Positions 26,326 to 34,363 of a DNA stretch of 48,324 nt are shown piece by piece; the first letter of the stretch is position 1, and every line of letters begins with the position of its first letter. Location of the stretch: NCBI GenBank assembly GCA_016125455.1, contig WGLS01000016.1:1-48324 (forward strand), in the 5' to 3' direction. Below the pieces are notes generated by a model that ran no database searches, was not told the DNA's origin, and was given only the letters and a program-made list of their open reading frames with translations. The position numbers were made by a program, and so were the translations under genes. The stretch is from Alphaproteobacteria bacterium (lineage in GTDB: Bacteria > Pseudomonadota > Alphaproteobacteria > Caulobacterales > Parvularculaceae).

Positions 26326-27516
26326 ATGTTGGGGGAAGCAACCAAACGTGACGGCTGGCCTCGGGCAATCGGGGCACGCTTTTCAGGCGCTGCGCTCGTG
26401 CTGGCGGTCATGGTCGCTGGCTGTGTGGACCAGGTCGACGAAGCGCCGCTGGTCTCGGCGGACGCGTGTCAGCTGATCGATCTCTACGACGAACGGACCG
26501 GCGACCGGATTGTCGGGGCGGAGGATCTCGCCGTCGATCGGATTGGCGGCCGGTTGTTCGTTTCCGCCTATGATCGCCGTGCGGTTGAAAAGGCGGTTGG
26601 CCAGCGGTCTTTCCTGCTGCCGGAAGGCGGCCTCTACGAGTTGCCGTTGTCGCGGCTGCAGGAGGCTGGCGGCCGTCTCGTTGCGGCGACGCCCGTCATC
26701 TCCGGTAACGACGTGCCTGGCGGCCTCCGCCCGCACGGCATCGACTATGACCCGGTGACCGGCGACCTCGCGTTCATCAATCGCGCCTACCAGAAGATTA
26801 ACGGCCACTGGCGGCGCTCGAGCCGGCTTGAACGGGTCAACGTCTCGTCGGGGCCGCGCCATGAACGTCTCGACATGTCCGCGCAATTCGGCGTCGCGGA
26901 CGGATGGTCTCCGCAGTTGAGCGATGGCGAACCCCATTGCGCCGCAAACGACGTCGTCGAGATCGGCGGCGAGGCCCTTGTTTCATTCGATCATGGCGCA
27001 TGCGGATGGCGGGCGGCCGTTGAAGACGCTTTCGGCTTCGCGCACGCCGGGATCGCCGCCGAACGCGGCGGCGCTATCTTTTCCGGCGCGCGGTTCGCCA
27101 ACGGCGTCGCCCAGTCGGTGACCGGCGAGATCGTGCTTGCGCAAACGCGCGACAAGTCGATCGCATTCATCACGGATGCTGGCCGCGGGCTTGCGGAAAC
27201 GAGAAGAGCCGAAACGCCAGGGGGCCCGGACAATCTGACGATCGGCCCCGATGGCGGCATCATTGCGGCGGTCCACCCGTCATTGCCCTGGATCGGCCTG
27301 CACCGGCATTTTGGCGTGCCGCGCGCGCCATCGCGGATTGTCCGCGTCGATCCGGAAAGCCTTGAGGTGACCCTTCTCTACGAAGACCTGCGCGGCGATT
27401 ACTTTCCGGCGGCGACCGTGGCGGTCGAAACGGAGAACAACCTTATTCTCGGATCGGTGACCGCGCCCGGCGTCTTGGTCTGCGATCTGCCGCGTACGGA
27501 CGGCGGAGGGAATTGA
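26326..27516 (+). CDS. Paraoxonase/arylesterase-like lipoprotein (beta-propeller lactonase)
   Basis: The product is 396 residues and lipidated: the signal ends in AVMVAGC with the lipobox Cys at 33. The rest matches the six-bladed paraoxonase (PON) fold: EDLAV (E66-D67), RPHGID (H137), AANDVVEIGG (N208), ARFANGVA (N259) and PDNLTIG (D302-N303). These correspond to the PON calcium ligands and the catalytic His. C48 and C386 could form the family's conserved disulfide. It would be a Ca-dependent lactonase or esterase on the periplasmic face. Start: ATG at 26326 (a GTG/ATG frame from 26260 is longer). Its stop overlaps the TTG start of hpnA (TTGA at 27513). Confidence 0.85.
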   Translation: MLGEATKRDGWPRAIGARFSGAALVLAVMVAGCVDQVDEAPLVSADACQLIDLYDERTGDRIVGAEDLAVDRIGGRLFVSAYDRRAVEKAVGQRSFLLPEGGLYELPLSRLQEAGGRLVAATPVISGNDVPGGLRPHGIDYDPVTGDLAFINRAYQKINGHWRRSSRLERVNVSSGPRHERLDMSAQFGVADGWSPQLSDGEPHCAANDVVEIGGEALVSFDHGACGWRAAVEDAFGFAHAGIAAERGGAIFSGARFANGVAQSVTGEIVLAQTRDKSIAFITDAGRGLAETRRAETPGGPDNLTIGPDGGIIAAVHPSLPWIGLHRHFGVPRAPSRIVRVDPESLEVTLLYEDLRGDYFPAATVAVETENNLILGSVTAPGVLVCDLPRTDGGGN

Positions 27517-28508
27517 CCGGACTGGACCTCGTCACCGGCGGTGCGGGATTTGTCGGCAGGGCGCTTGTCGCGCAATTGCGCGCGCGTGGGCGCCGCGTGC
27601 GGGTTCTGGATCTGAAAGCCGATGGACCCGATGCGATCCGCGGGTCCGTCACTGACGCGGATGCCGTCGCCCGGGCCGTCGACGGGGCGGAGGGCGTGTA
27701 TCATCTGGCCGGCATTGCCGACTTGTGGCGCCGTTCGCCTGCTGACTTCGACGACATCAATCATCAGGGAACGAGATACGTTCTCGATGCGGCGCGCCGG
27801 GCGGGCGCGAGGCGTTTTTTACTGTGTTCATCCGCCACGACGCTGGTGGCCGGGTCAACGCCGATCGGCGACAGCACGATCGACGAAACGGTCGCCCACG
27901 CGCCCTCGGCGCTCCTTGGCCCGTACCCGGCGTCCAAGCGACGGGCGGAGCTTTATGCGCAGGACGCCGCCGCTGAAGGCTTCAATGCCGTTATCGTCAA
28001 CCCGACGGAGCCGATTGGCGCAGGCGACGACGCCATCACGCCGCCGACGCGGATGATGCTCGATTTTCTGAATGGCGCAAACCCGGCCTATGTGGACTGC
28101 CTGCTGAACTTTGCGCCTACAGTCGACCTTGCCGAAGGCATGATCGCCGCCATGGCCCGCGGCAGGTCCGGCGAGCGATATATTCTCGCAGGCGAGGACA
28201 TCAGCCTGGGCAATCTCCTCCGGTTGCTGACCGATTTGACCGGACGTCCGACGCCCGAAACGAAGTTGCCCTACGCCATCGCGCTCGCCGTCGGGGGCGT
28301 TGAAACAGGACTGGTCGCGGCGCTCACTGGCAAGCCGCCGCGGGCGCCGCTGACCGGCGTGCGGCTTGCCGGCCGGCGCGTCGTGTTTTCGTCGGGCAAG
28401 GCGGCCAATGAACTCGGCTGGCGCGCCGGGCCGCTACGGCTGGCGCTGCAGGAGATGCTGGAGTGGGCGGCCGCAAAAGGACTTCTTGCGCCGGCGAAGG
28501 GCCCATAG
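27513..28508 (+). CDS. hpnA: Hopanoid-associated sugar epimerase, HpnA
   Basis: An extended SDR/NAD(P)-dependent epimerase-reductase of 331 residues. It has the cofactor loop TGGAGFVGRALVAQLRARG, DVVYHLAG-like VYHLAGIADLWRRSP, the catalytic YPASK, and the HpnA-characteristic VNPTEPIGAGDDAITPPTRM, MLDFLNGANPAYVDCLLNFA and ERYILAGEDI. HpnA is a conserved hopanoid-locus protein, presumed to act on a sugar or side-chain of functionalised hopanoids. It starts at TTG, overlapping the stop of the paraoxonase-like gene (27513-27516), so both are coupled. Confidence 0.85.
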   Translation: MTGLDLVTGGAGFVGRALVAQLRARGRRVRVLDLKADGPDAIRGSVTDADAVARAVDGAEGVYHLAGIADLWRRSPADFDDINHQGTRYVLDAARRAGARRFLLCSSATTLVAGSTPIGDSTIDETVAHAPSALLGPYPASKRRAELYAQDAAAEGFNAVIVNPTEPIGAGDDAITPPTRMMLDFLNGANPAYVDCLLNFAPTVDLAEGMIAAMARGRSGERYILAGEDISLGNLLRLLTDLTGRPTPETKLPYAIALAVGGVETGLVAALTGKPPRAPLTGVRLAGRRVVFSSGKAANELGWRAGPLRLALQEMLEWAAAKGLLAPAKGP

Positions 28509-28520
28509 TCGGCTCTGCGG

Positions 28521-29540
28521 CTATTCCGGAATCGGAGGATCGCCGTCGACCGTCAGGTACCATGGCGTTTCGCCGTAGGTCTCGGCTGGAATGGCAAACA
28601 TCCAGCGCAACGCGTCGCGCGCGGCGTGGTGGTAGATCGACGCGTGGGTGTCGCTTGCGCTTCGGTCGACAAATTTCACTTCGACATTCGGCGCGTCGGT
28701 CCCAAGCGCCGCGACAAGTTCATCGAGACCAAGGCGCATGGCGCCGCCTTCGTCAGCCATCGTCAGATACAAGCGGCGGCCGCGATGATCGCCGCCTCGC
28801 AGCAGCCGGGCGGCATCCTTCGACAGCCGGCGATCATCCCACCAGAGGCTAGGGCTCACGGCGACATAGTCGTCGAATGTCGCCGGCGCCTTCAGGAATG
28901 TATCGACAACGAACAGGCCAGCGAGGGATTCGCCCATCAGCACGGCGCGGCCGACGTCGTGGCGCGCCTCAATGAACGGCATCACTTCTTCGACAATGTG
29001 CCGCCTGAATTGCTCCGCGCCGCCCCACCCGTCAAATTCGCCCGACGCGTATCTTGGATCGACCGCCGCCGGCACGATTTCCCGTCGGCGATTGTATGTC
29101 CGTATGCCAACGATAATGGCCGGCTGGCGCTCCGCGTTGACGAGCGTCAGCTGTGAAAGGCCGGCAATATGGAAGAAATCCTGATCGGCGCCGCCATCAA
29201 TGAGAATGACCACAGGCAATGGCCGCTTGAACAAGTCCTCGCCCCATTCAGGCAGGGACGGCGCGTAAACATTGATTTCGCGATCCTGTCCATAGATGTC
29301 GGAGCGCAGTTGATAGGTGACGCCAAATGGCAGCGGCGCGGCGCCGGCGGATTCGTCGGCGCTTACAGGCGCCGCTTCTATTTCGTCCGCATGCGCGGCT
29401 GCGGCTGAGGCGATGGCCGCGACGCCAAGCGAAGCGACCGCGATGCGCCGAATAGCGGACAGCGAATCGGGTCGACGCAATCGTGCGCGCCTGCGTTCAG
29501 AGGTCGCTTGAAAACCGAACAAAATAGTGTTCCTTGTCAT
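28521..29540 (-). CDS. Secreted alpha/beta-hydrolase (esterase D/IroE-like)
   Basis: The product is 339 residues with an N-terminal signal (IRRIAVASLGVAAIASAAAA, cleavage near AHA-DE). The core is an esterase of the putative-esterase family: LPFGVTYQLRSDIYGQDREI, LPVVILIDGGADQ, the nucleophile elbow LMGESLAGLFVVDTFL (GxSxG), and a C-terminal DTHASIYHHAARDALRW carrying the catalytic His. The acid is not obvious. I start at the ATG 29540, which lies 44 bases inside the end of the PIG-L gene; the longer frame to 29705 is spurious. It sits in a minus-strand run after hpnB and PIG-L and faces hpnA tail to tail. Confidence 0.82.
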   Translation of the reverse strand: MTRNTILFGFQATSERRRARLRRPDSLSAIRRIAVASLGVAAIASAAAAHADEIEAAPVSADESAGAAPLPFGVTYQLRSDIYGQDREINVYAPSLPEWGEDLFKRPLPVVILIDGGADQDFFHIAGLSQLTLVNAERQPAIIVGIRTYNRRREIVPAAVDPRYASGEFDGWGGAEQFRRHIVEEVMPFIEARHDVGRAVLMGESLAGLFVVDTFLKAPATFDDYVAVSPSLWWDDRRLSKDAARLLRGGDHRGRRLYLTMADEGGAMRLGLDELVAALGTDAPNVEVKFVDRSASDTHASIYHHAARDALRWMFAIPAETYGETPWYLTVDGDPPIPE

Positions 29541-30324
29541 AAAGACGGTGAAGCAGCCATGGCGGCATGCCATAGGTTCGCTGGACGTACTGGCCTTGCG
29601 AAGCGTGGATTCTCCAACCGCGGATTTTCGCTTCCGGCTCGCCGGGCATCGCGTGGGTCGCCGGCGGTTGATTGGCGACGACGAGGCGGCCGCGTTCGCC
29701 GCCAAACCGTCTCATCATGCGCGACGGCGCCAGCGCATAGGCAATAGCCTTTGGCGCGGTCGCCGGATCCTCCTGGACGCGGCGGCGAACCGCTTCGCTC
29801 GCCGTGCGGCCGACTTCCATGTGGTCCGGGTGATTGGAAAACCCGCTGTCAGGCCAGAACGTCACGACAAGATCCGGGCGCCATTCCGCCAACAGGGCCT
29901 CAACCCTCGACACCCTTTCCTCAAAGTCCGTATCGGGAACGCCGCCATCCGGGTAGTCCCAGACGCGCTGTTGATCCAGCCCAAGCGCAAATCCGCTTTT
30001 CAGGAGCTCCGCATGCCGCACGACGCCGAGGTCTTCCTGCCGCGCGATGCGCGGCATCTGGGTCCCTGCCTCGCCCTTGGTGAAGGTGATCATCCCCACC
30101 CGCGCGCCATCGCGCGCATTGGCGCGGATGAGAAGCCCCGTGACAAGTTGCTCGTCATCCGGGTGCGCGAAGATCGCCAGAACCGAGGAGGCGGCAAGCT
30201 CGCCAGCGAGCGAGGGGACGAACTTTGCGTCCGGCGCCTCAAACTGGCGGTCAAGCCAGAAAACGCCGGCCGCCAGAGCGGCGAACAGGAAGGCGACGGC
30301 GAGGCGGAAACGTCGATCGAACAT
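29497..30324 (-). CDS. PIG-L family deacetylase
   Basis: The 275-residue product begins with a membrane anchor (RLAVAFLFAALAAGVFWL), then the zinc-binding LAIFAHPDDEQLVTGLL, KGEAGTQMP, LLAEWRPDLVVTFWPDSG and the second zinc motif NHPDHMEVG. PIG-L enzymes remove N-acetyl groups from amino-sugar conjugates (GlcNAc-PI, mycothiol and lincomycin precursors). In a hopanoid locus beside hpnB a plausible substrate is an N-acetylglucosaminyl hopanoid, but this is inference. It likely shares a transcript with hpnB, 193 bases upstream, and with the esterase that overlaps its 3' end. Confidence 0.9.
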   Translation of the reverse strand: MFDRRFRLAVAFLFAALAAGVFWLDRQFEAPDAKFVPSLAGELAASSVLAIFAHPDDEQLVTGLLIRANARDGARVGMITFTKGEAGTQMPRIARQEDLGVVRHAELLKSGFALGLDQQRVWDYPDGGVPDTDFEERVSRVEALLAEWRPDLVVTFWPDSGFSNHPDHMEVGRTASEAVRRRVQEDPATAPKAIAYALAPSRMMRRFGGERGRLVVANQPPATHAMPGEPEAKIRGWRIHASQGQYVQRTYGMPPWLLHRLYDKEHYFVRFSSDL

Positions 30325-30517
30325 GGTCGCTCGTTATCGTCGCGTCAGGTCGCGCATGCGGGGCAGGTCCATCATGCTCCGTACTCCCCTCATGAATTCG
30401 CAGGCGCCGGCAGGCGTCGATCGCTTCGCAGCGCGTAAAGCATCCTGTCGTTGCAGACCGATACGGGCATCGCGCGCCTGCCGGAAAGCTTAGGCAGGCC
30501 AGCGACGGAAGCCAACT

Positions 30518-31693
30518 CTACCCGCGGGCGTATGTGCGCCCTTTCCATCGTCCGCCTTCGCCCCGCGCATGGTTGATGGCCGAAGTAACCGTCATCGCAA
30601 CGTAAAGCGCGCCGGCGACAGGCAGGGCGGCGGCCAGCAGCGCCGGCTTGCCATAGCTGCGCACGGTCGGCGCAAAGGTCCAGGCCATCATTGCCCACCC
30701 GATTGCGCCCGCAATGCAAAGCGCGGCGCGGCCGCTGACTAGGCCTGCGAGGGCTGCGATGGGCGGCATTAGGTAAAGGATCGCCATGCCGACGACGCAC
30801 CCTGCAAGCAGGAACCAGGAATGTTCGAGCTGGGCGAACGCCGTCCGCGCCACCATCGACCAGATGGATCCCGGCGAACGGTTGTCGCGCAATGAAAGGG
30901 CGCTGTCGCCGGCATGTCCGAGCCAGATCCGTCGCGGGCCGCCGGGGCCCTTCTTCAGCAGCGCGGCAAGCGCGCAGTCATCGATAAGTTTGCCCCTGAT
31001 GGCCTCAATCCCGCCCGCCGCGGCGAGATCCGCGTTGCGCACCAGCATGCAGCCGCCCGCCGCGCCGGCGACGCCGCTTGCCGGGTCGGCGATGGCGGGG
31101 AAGGGGTAGAGCTTCTGAAAGAAGTAGATAAACGCCGGGATCAACAGCGACGCCCACGCGCCACGGGCGTCGAGCCGCGCCATCAGAGACGTGAGCGCAA
31201 GGCCGTCCTTCTCCGCGCTGGCGACAAGTCGGGACAAGGTCGTCGGTGCAAGGAGGATATCCGCATCGCAAAGCAGGAGATAGGCAGGGTCGGCCGGTCG
31301 GGACGCCCGTATGCCGGCTGCCACGGCGTTCAGTTTGCCAGTCCATCCGGTGTTGAGCGGCGGCGCCTCGATGACCTCGAGCGACCGGATGGCGCCCCTT
31401 CCGCGACCAGCCGTCGCCTCGCTCGCGGCGCGGGCGATCTCGCCGGTTCCGTCGCTCGACGCATCATCCACGACGATCACGCTCACCGCGCCCGGATAGT
31501 CGCAGGCAAGATGCGCGCGCGTCACGTCGCCGATCGTTCCGGCTTCATCTCGCGCAGGGATGACGATCGCGACATCCGGCGCTGGCTTCGGCCGCGCGCC
31601 CGCGGGAAGGCGCGGCTCGCCGCGCCAGAAATCGCGCCGTAAGAAGGTCAGGTAGCACCAGCCGGCGAGAGCAATAATTGCCAACAAAAACAT
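30518..31693 (-). CDS. hpnB: Hopene-associated glycosyltransferase, HpnB
   Basis: A family-2 glycosyltransferase of 391 residues. The N-terminal membrane segment (MFLLAIIALAGWCYLTFLRR) is followed by DVAIVIPARDEAGTIGDV, VSVIVVDDASSDGTGEIARA, TGWTGKLNAVAAGIRA, the DxD-like YLLLCDADILL and the acceptor segment RGKLIDDCALAALLKKG. Several C-terminal membrane helices follow (LVSGRAALCIAGAIGWAMMA, ALLAAALPVAGALYVAMTVT). I selected the ATG at 31693; GTG at 31762 adds 23 residues that look untranslated. It is divergent from hpnC, with a 115-base shared promoter region. HpnB belongs to hopanoid loci; its exact sugar donor is not established. Confidence 0.9.
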   Translation of the reverse strand: MFLLAIIALAGWCYLTFLRRDFWRGEPRLPAGARPKPAPDVAIVIPARDEAGTIGDVTRAHLACDYPGAVSVIVVDDASSDGTGEIARAASEATAGRGRGAIRSLEVIEAPPLNTGWTGKLNAVAAGIRASRPADPAYLLLCDADILLAPTTLSRLVASAEKDGLALTSLMARLDARGAWASLLIPAFIYFFQKLYPFPAIADPASGVAGAAGGCMLVRNADLAAAGGIEAIRGKLIDDCALAALLKKGPGGPRRIWLGHAGDSALSLRDNRSPGSIWSMVARTAFAQLEHSWFLLAGCVVGMAILYLMPPIAALAGLVSGRAALCIAGAIGWAMMAWTFAPTVRSYGKPALLAAALPVAGALYVAMTVTSAINHARGEGGRWKGRTYARG

Positions 31694-31722
31694 GTATCCA
31701 GCGCCTGATTTCGCGGCGTTGC

Positions 31723-31738
31723 ACCGGCTATCGCCGGT
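31723..31738. promoter_or_regulatory. Palindrome between hpnB and hpnC
   Basis: ACCGGC-TATC-GCCGGT is a perfect 6-bp inverted repeat in the 115-base divergent hpnB/hpnC region. CCAC...GTGG (31759-31762, 31770-31773) forms another small dyad. Either could be an operator coordinating both halves of the locus. Confidence 0.4.
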
Positions 31739-31808
31739 ATTTGCCGCATGGCCGAAAACCACCTACTAAGTGGCGGAGTCAATTGCGAGGGGCCAGTTGG
31801 AGCGTCCG

Positions 31809-32738
31809 ATGTCGTCCGCGACCACTAAGATTGCCGGACCAGAACCGCACCGGGAAAACGCCGCCTTTGCGGCGGTGGACGCTGCGCTCGGCGTCGAGAA
31901 GCCGTCGGGCAAAGGCGCGAAAGACGAGAATTTCCCCGTCGGGTCCTTCCTTATTGATGCGAAGCTGCGCCCGCACGTGGCGACCTTCTATGCCTTCGCG
32001 CGGGCGATCGACGATATCGCCGACGATGAGGACCTCCCCGACGCTGAGAAAGTCCGACGGCTGCGCCTCATGGACGCCGCCCTGAAGGGCGAAAGCGACG
32101 AGACCGGACTTGAAAAGGCGATCGCGCTGCGGCGCAGCCTGTCGTCGCTTGGCGTCACGCCCCGGCACGGCTCTGACCTGATTGCAGCCTTTATACAGGA
32201 CTGCGAAAAGCGCCGGTACGCTTCCTGGGAGGAACTTATCGGCTATTGCGAGAAGTCCGCCAATCCCGTTGGGCGCTACCTTCTCGACATTCATGGCGAG
32301 GATCCGGCCTTCTATCCGCATTCTGATGCTCTTTGCACGGTCTTGCAGATTACCAACCACCTTCAGGACTGCGCAGATGACCGTCGCTCGCTCGACCGGG
32401 TCTACCTGATCGAACCGTGGCTGAAGGAAGCGGGCGGCGGCGTGGAAGATCTCGACGGCGCGCATTCTTCCGCGGCGATTGAAGCGACGAAGCAGAGAAT
32501 GCTCGACGGCTGCCAGGCATTGATGGTTTCCGCTCGCGCCCTGCCGGCGTCGCTGAAGAGCCGACGGCTCGCGATGGAAAGCGGCGTCATCGTGCGGCTC
32601 GCCCAACGGCTTATCGATATCCTGCGCGTCGGCGATCCGATCGCCTCGCGCGTGGCGCTGGCGAAAGCGGATTTTGCGCGCGCAAGCGTCGGCGGCGTAG
32701 TCGCCGGCTTTTTGTCCGCCGGCGGGAGGGCTCGATGA
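31809..32738 (+). CDS. hpnC: Hydroxysqualene synthase, HpnC
   Basis: HpnC, a trans-isoprenyl transferase relative, converts presqualene diphosphate (made by HpnD) to hydroxysqualene. The 309-residue protein shows the family's first Asp motif in FYAFARAIDDIADDEDLPDA (~residues 60-80), KSANPVGRYLLDIHGE, and the second aspartate motif in ITNHLQDCADDRRSLDRVYL. NFPVGSFLIDAKLRPH precedes. The ATG at 31809 has GGAG five bases upstream, in contrast with a GTG at 31770. It overlaps hpnD by ATGA (32735). Confidence 0.93.
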   Translation: MSSATTKIAGPEPHRENAAFAAVDAALGVEKPSGKGAKDENFPVGSFLIDAKLRPHVATFYAFARAIDDIADDEDLPDAEKVRRLRLMDAALKGESDETGLEKAIALRRSLSSLGVTPRHGSDLIAAFIQDCEKRRYASWEELIGYCEKSANPVGRYLLDIHGEDPAFYPHSDALCTVLQITNHLQDCADDRRSLDRVYLIEPWLKEAGGGVEDLDGAHSSAAIEATKQRMLDGCQALMVSARALPASLKSRRLAMESGVIVRLAQRLIDILRVGDPIASRVALAKADFARASVGGVVAGFLSAGGRAR

Positions 32739-33619
32739 CGGCGGCCCAGGCCATCAGCGCGGACGCCGCCGCGCATGCAAGCGAGACGGTGAAACGGTCC
32801 GGCACCTCCTTCGCCGCTGGCATGGCGATCCTGCCAAGGCCGCGCCGCGAGGGCATGCACGCGATCTATGCATTTTGCCGCGAAGTGGACGACATCGCCG
32901 ACGATGATGGTCTCGAACGCGCGGAACGCCTTGAGCGTCTCAAAGCGTGGCGCGCTGAAGTCGAGCGGATTTATGACGGCGCGCCCGAGACGGCGACTGG
33001 ACGCGCGCTCGTCTCGCCGGTCCGCGACTTCGATCTTCCGAAGGCTGAGTTCCTCATGATGATCGACGGCATGGAGATGGACGCGAACGGCCCGATTGTT
33101 GCGCCGTCGCTCGACGCGTTGTTTGCCTATACCCGGCGGGTCGCGGGGTCGGTGGGACTGCTCTCCATGCCGACATTTGGCGCGCCAAAAGGGCGTGACG
33201 CCGACCGATTCGCGCTGGCGCTCGGGGATGCGCTCCAGCTGACGAACATTCTCCGGGACATAGGCGAAGACGCAGCCATTGGACGGCTGTATCTGCCGAG
33301 GGAGCTTCTCGAGAAACACAGGGCGCCGACGTCGCCCGGCGACATTGTCGGCGCGCCGGGGCTTGCGAACGTTGCGGAAGAGCTTGGCCAGATGGCGACC
33401 GGCAAATTCGGCGAAGCCCGCATGGCCTTGAGGGAGCTCGACTGGCGCATCGTGCGCCCTGCGCTGCTGATGATGGGCGCCTATGAAACCTATCTGTTGC
33501 GTCTGAGGCGCCGCGGTTGGGATCAGGTAGGGACGCCGCTGAGCCTGTCGAAGGTTGAAAAATCGCTCATCGCCATGCGTTGGTATGTCGCCCCGCGCCT
33601 CGACGCGCCTGCCGCCTGA
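32735..33619 (+). CDS. hpnD: Presqualene diphosphate synthase, HpnD
   Basis: HpnD condenses two farnesyl diphosphates to presqualene diphosphate. The 294-residue product has SFAAGMAILPRPRREGMHAI, the diphosphate-binding YAFCREVDDIADDD, YTRRVAGSVGLLSM, and the second motif LGDALQLTNILRDIGEDAAI, followed by GRLYLPRELLEKH. ATGA overlap with hpnC implies stoichiometric translation of both enzymes. Farnesyl diphosphate is presumably supplied by the ispA gene found 7 kb downstream. Confidence 0.94.
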   Translation: MTAAQAISADAAAHASETVKRSGTSFAAGMAILPRPRREGMHAIYAFCREVDDIADDDGLERAERLERLKAWRAEVERIYDGAPETATGRALVSPVRDFDLPKAEFLMMIDGMEMDANGPIVAPSLDALFAYTRRVAGSVGLLSMPTFGAPKGRDADRFALALGDALQLTNILRDIGEDAAIGRLYLPRELLEKHRAPTSPGDIVGAPGLANVAEELGQMATGKFGEARMALRELDWRIVRPALLMMGAYETYLLRLRRRGWDQVGTPLSLSKVEKSLIAMRWYVAPRLDAPAA

Positions 33620-33634
33620 TCTGGGGTTCTGCGG

Positions 33635-34360
33635 ATGATCGCCTATGATGACAGCGGCTACGCCGCCAGACGCCCCATCCGGCCGGACCAGTGGACCGAC
33701 GTCGCCGGGGACATGCCGCCGGGCCTCGTCGTCGCTACGGGGTCTATGCCGCCGGGCTTTCTCCTGGTGCAGAATTACCTCCCCGCGTCGGCTTGCGACC
33801 AGATCGTCGCGGAATGCGAGCGGCGCCCGGGCGTAAAGCAGGGCGTCGCCGCGGGTGAGGCGGATACGAGTTCCGTCATGCGGTCTTCCATGCGCATGTC
33901 GGAAGCCGTGGATCCCGGCGAAATGCAGGGCGATCTATATGGACTTGCGCGCCAGGCCTTTCGCCAGACCCTCGCCGGGCACTATGGCGTTCAGTTCGAC
34001 TGGTTCGAGCGGCCGGAGATCCTGCGATACGATGCTGGCGGCGAATACAAGCCCCACGCGGATGCAGAAAACTGGTTTGCGGCCGAAAAGGCCTGGAAGC
34101 GGGTGTTGGACCGGGATTTCTCGATTCTTCTGTACCTCAATGAAGGTTTCGCCGGCGGCGAAATCGCGTTTCCGAATTTCGGACTGAAGCTCTCGCCAAG
34201 GAAAGGGCTCCTGATCGCGTTTCCGTCCGATGCTCGGTACCTGCACGCAGCGCTGCCCGTCACTGCCGGACGGCGCTATGCGCTTGTTTCCTGGGCGGCC
34301 GTGAAGGGTTCGCCGCGGGCGCTGCCTGCGCCGCCCGCCGATGCCGAACGGATCGGCTGA
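33635..34360 (+). CDS. Prolyl-4-hydroxylase-like 2-oxoglutarate/Fe(II) oxygenase
   Basis: A 241-residue dioxygenase inserted between hpnD and hpnE. The P4H-type iron site is intact: ILRYDAGGEYKPHADAENWF gives H141-x-D143, and ARYLHAALPVTAGRRYALVS gives the distal H204 and R214 for 2-oxoglutarate. SILLYLNEGFAGGEIAFPNF is the conserved central strand pair. No signal peptide. The gene starts 15 bases after hpnD and ends 3 bases before hpnE, so it is translated as part of the squalene operon. Family members hydroxylate peptides or other small substrates; hydroxylation of a hopanoid or terpenoid intermediate is an inference from position. Confidence 0.88.
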   Translation: MIAYDDSGYAARRPIRPDQWTDVAGDMPPGLVVATGSMPPGFLLVQNYLPASACDQIVAECERRPGVKQGVAAGEADTSSVMRSSMRMSEAVDPGEMQGDLYGLARQAFRQTLAGHYGVQFDWFERPEILRYDAGGEYKPHADAENWFAAEKAWKRVLDRDFSILLYLNEGFAGGEIAFPNFGLKLSPRKGLLIAFPSDARYLHAALPVTAGRRYALVSWAAVKGSPRALPAPPADAERIG

Positions 34361-34363
34361 CCC

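Noticed and set aside
30325-30517. Tiny ORF (about 19 codons) between hpnB and PIG-L
   Set aside because: It has a possible ribosome-binding site but is too short, with no recognisable product; kept as untranslated spacer.
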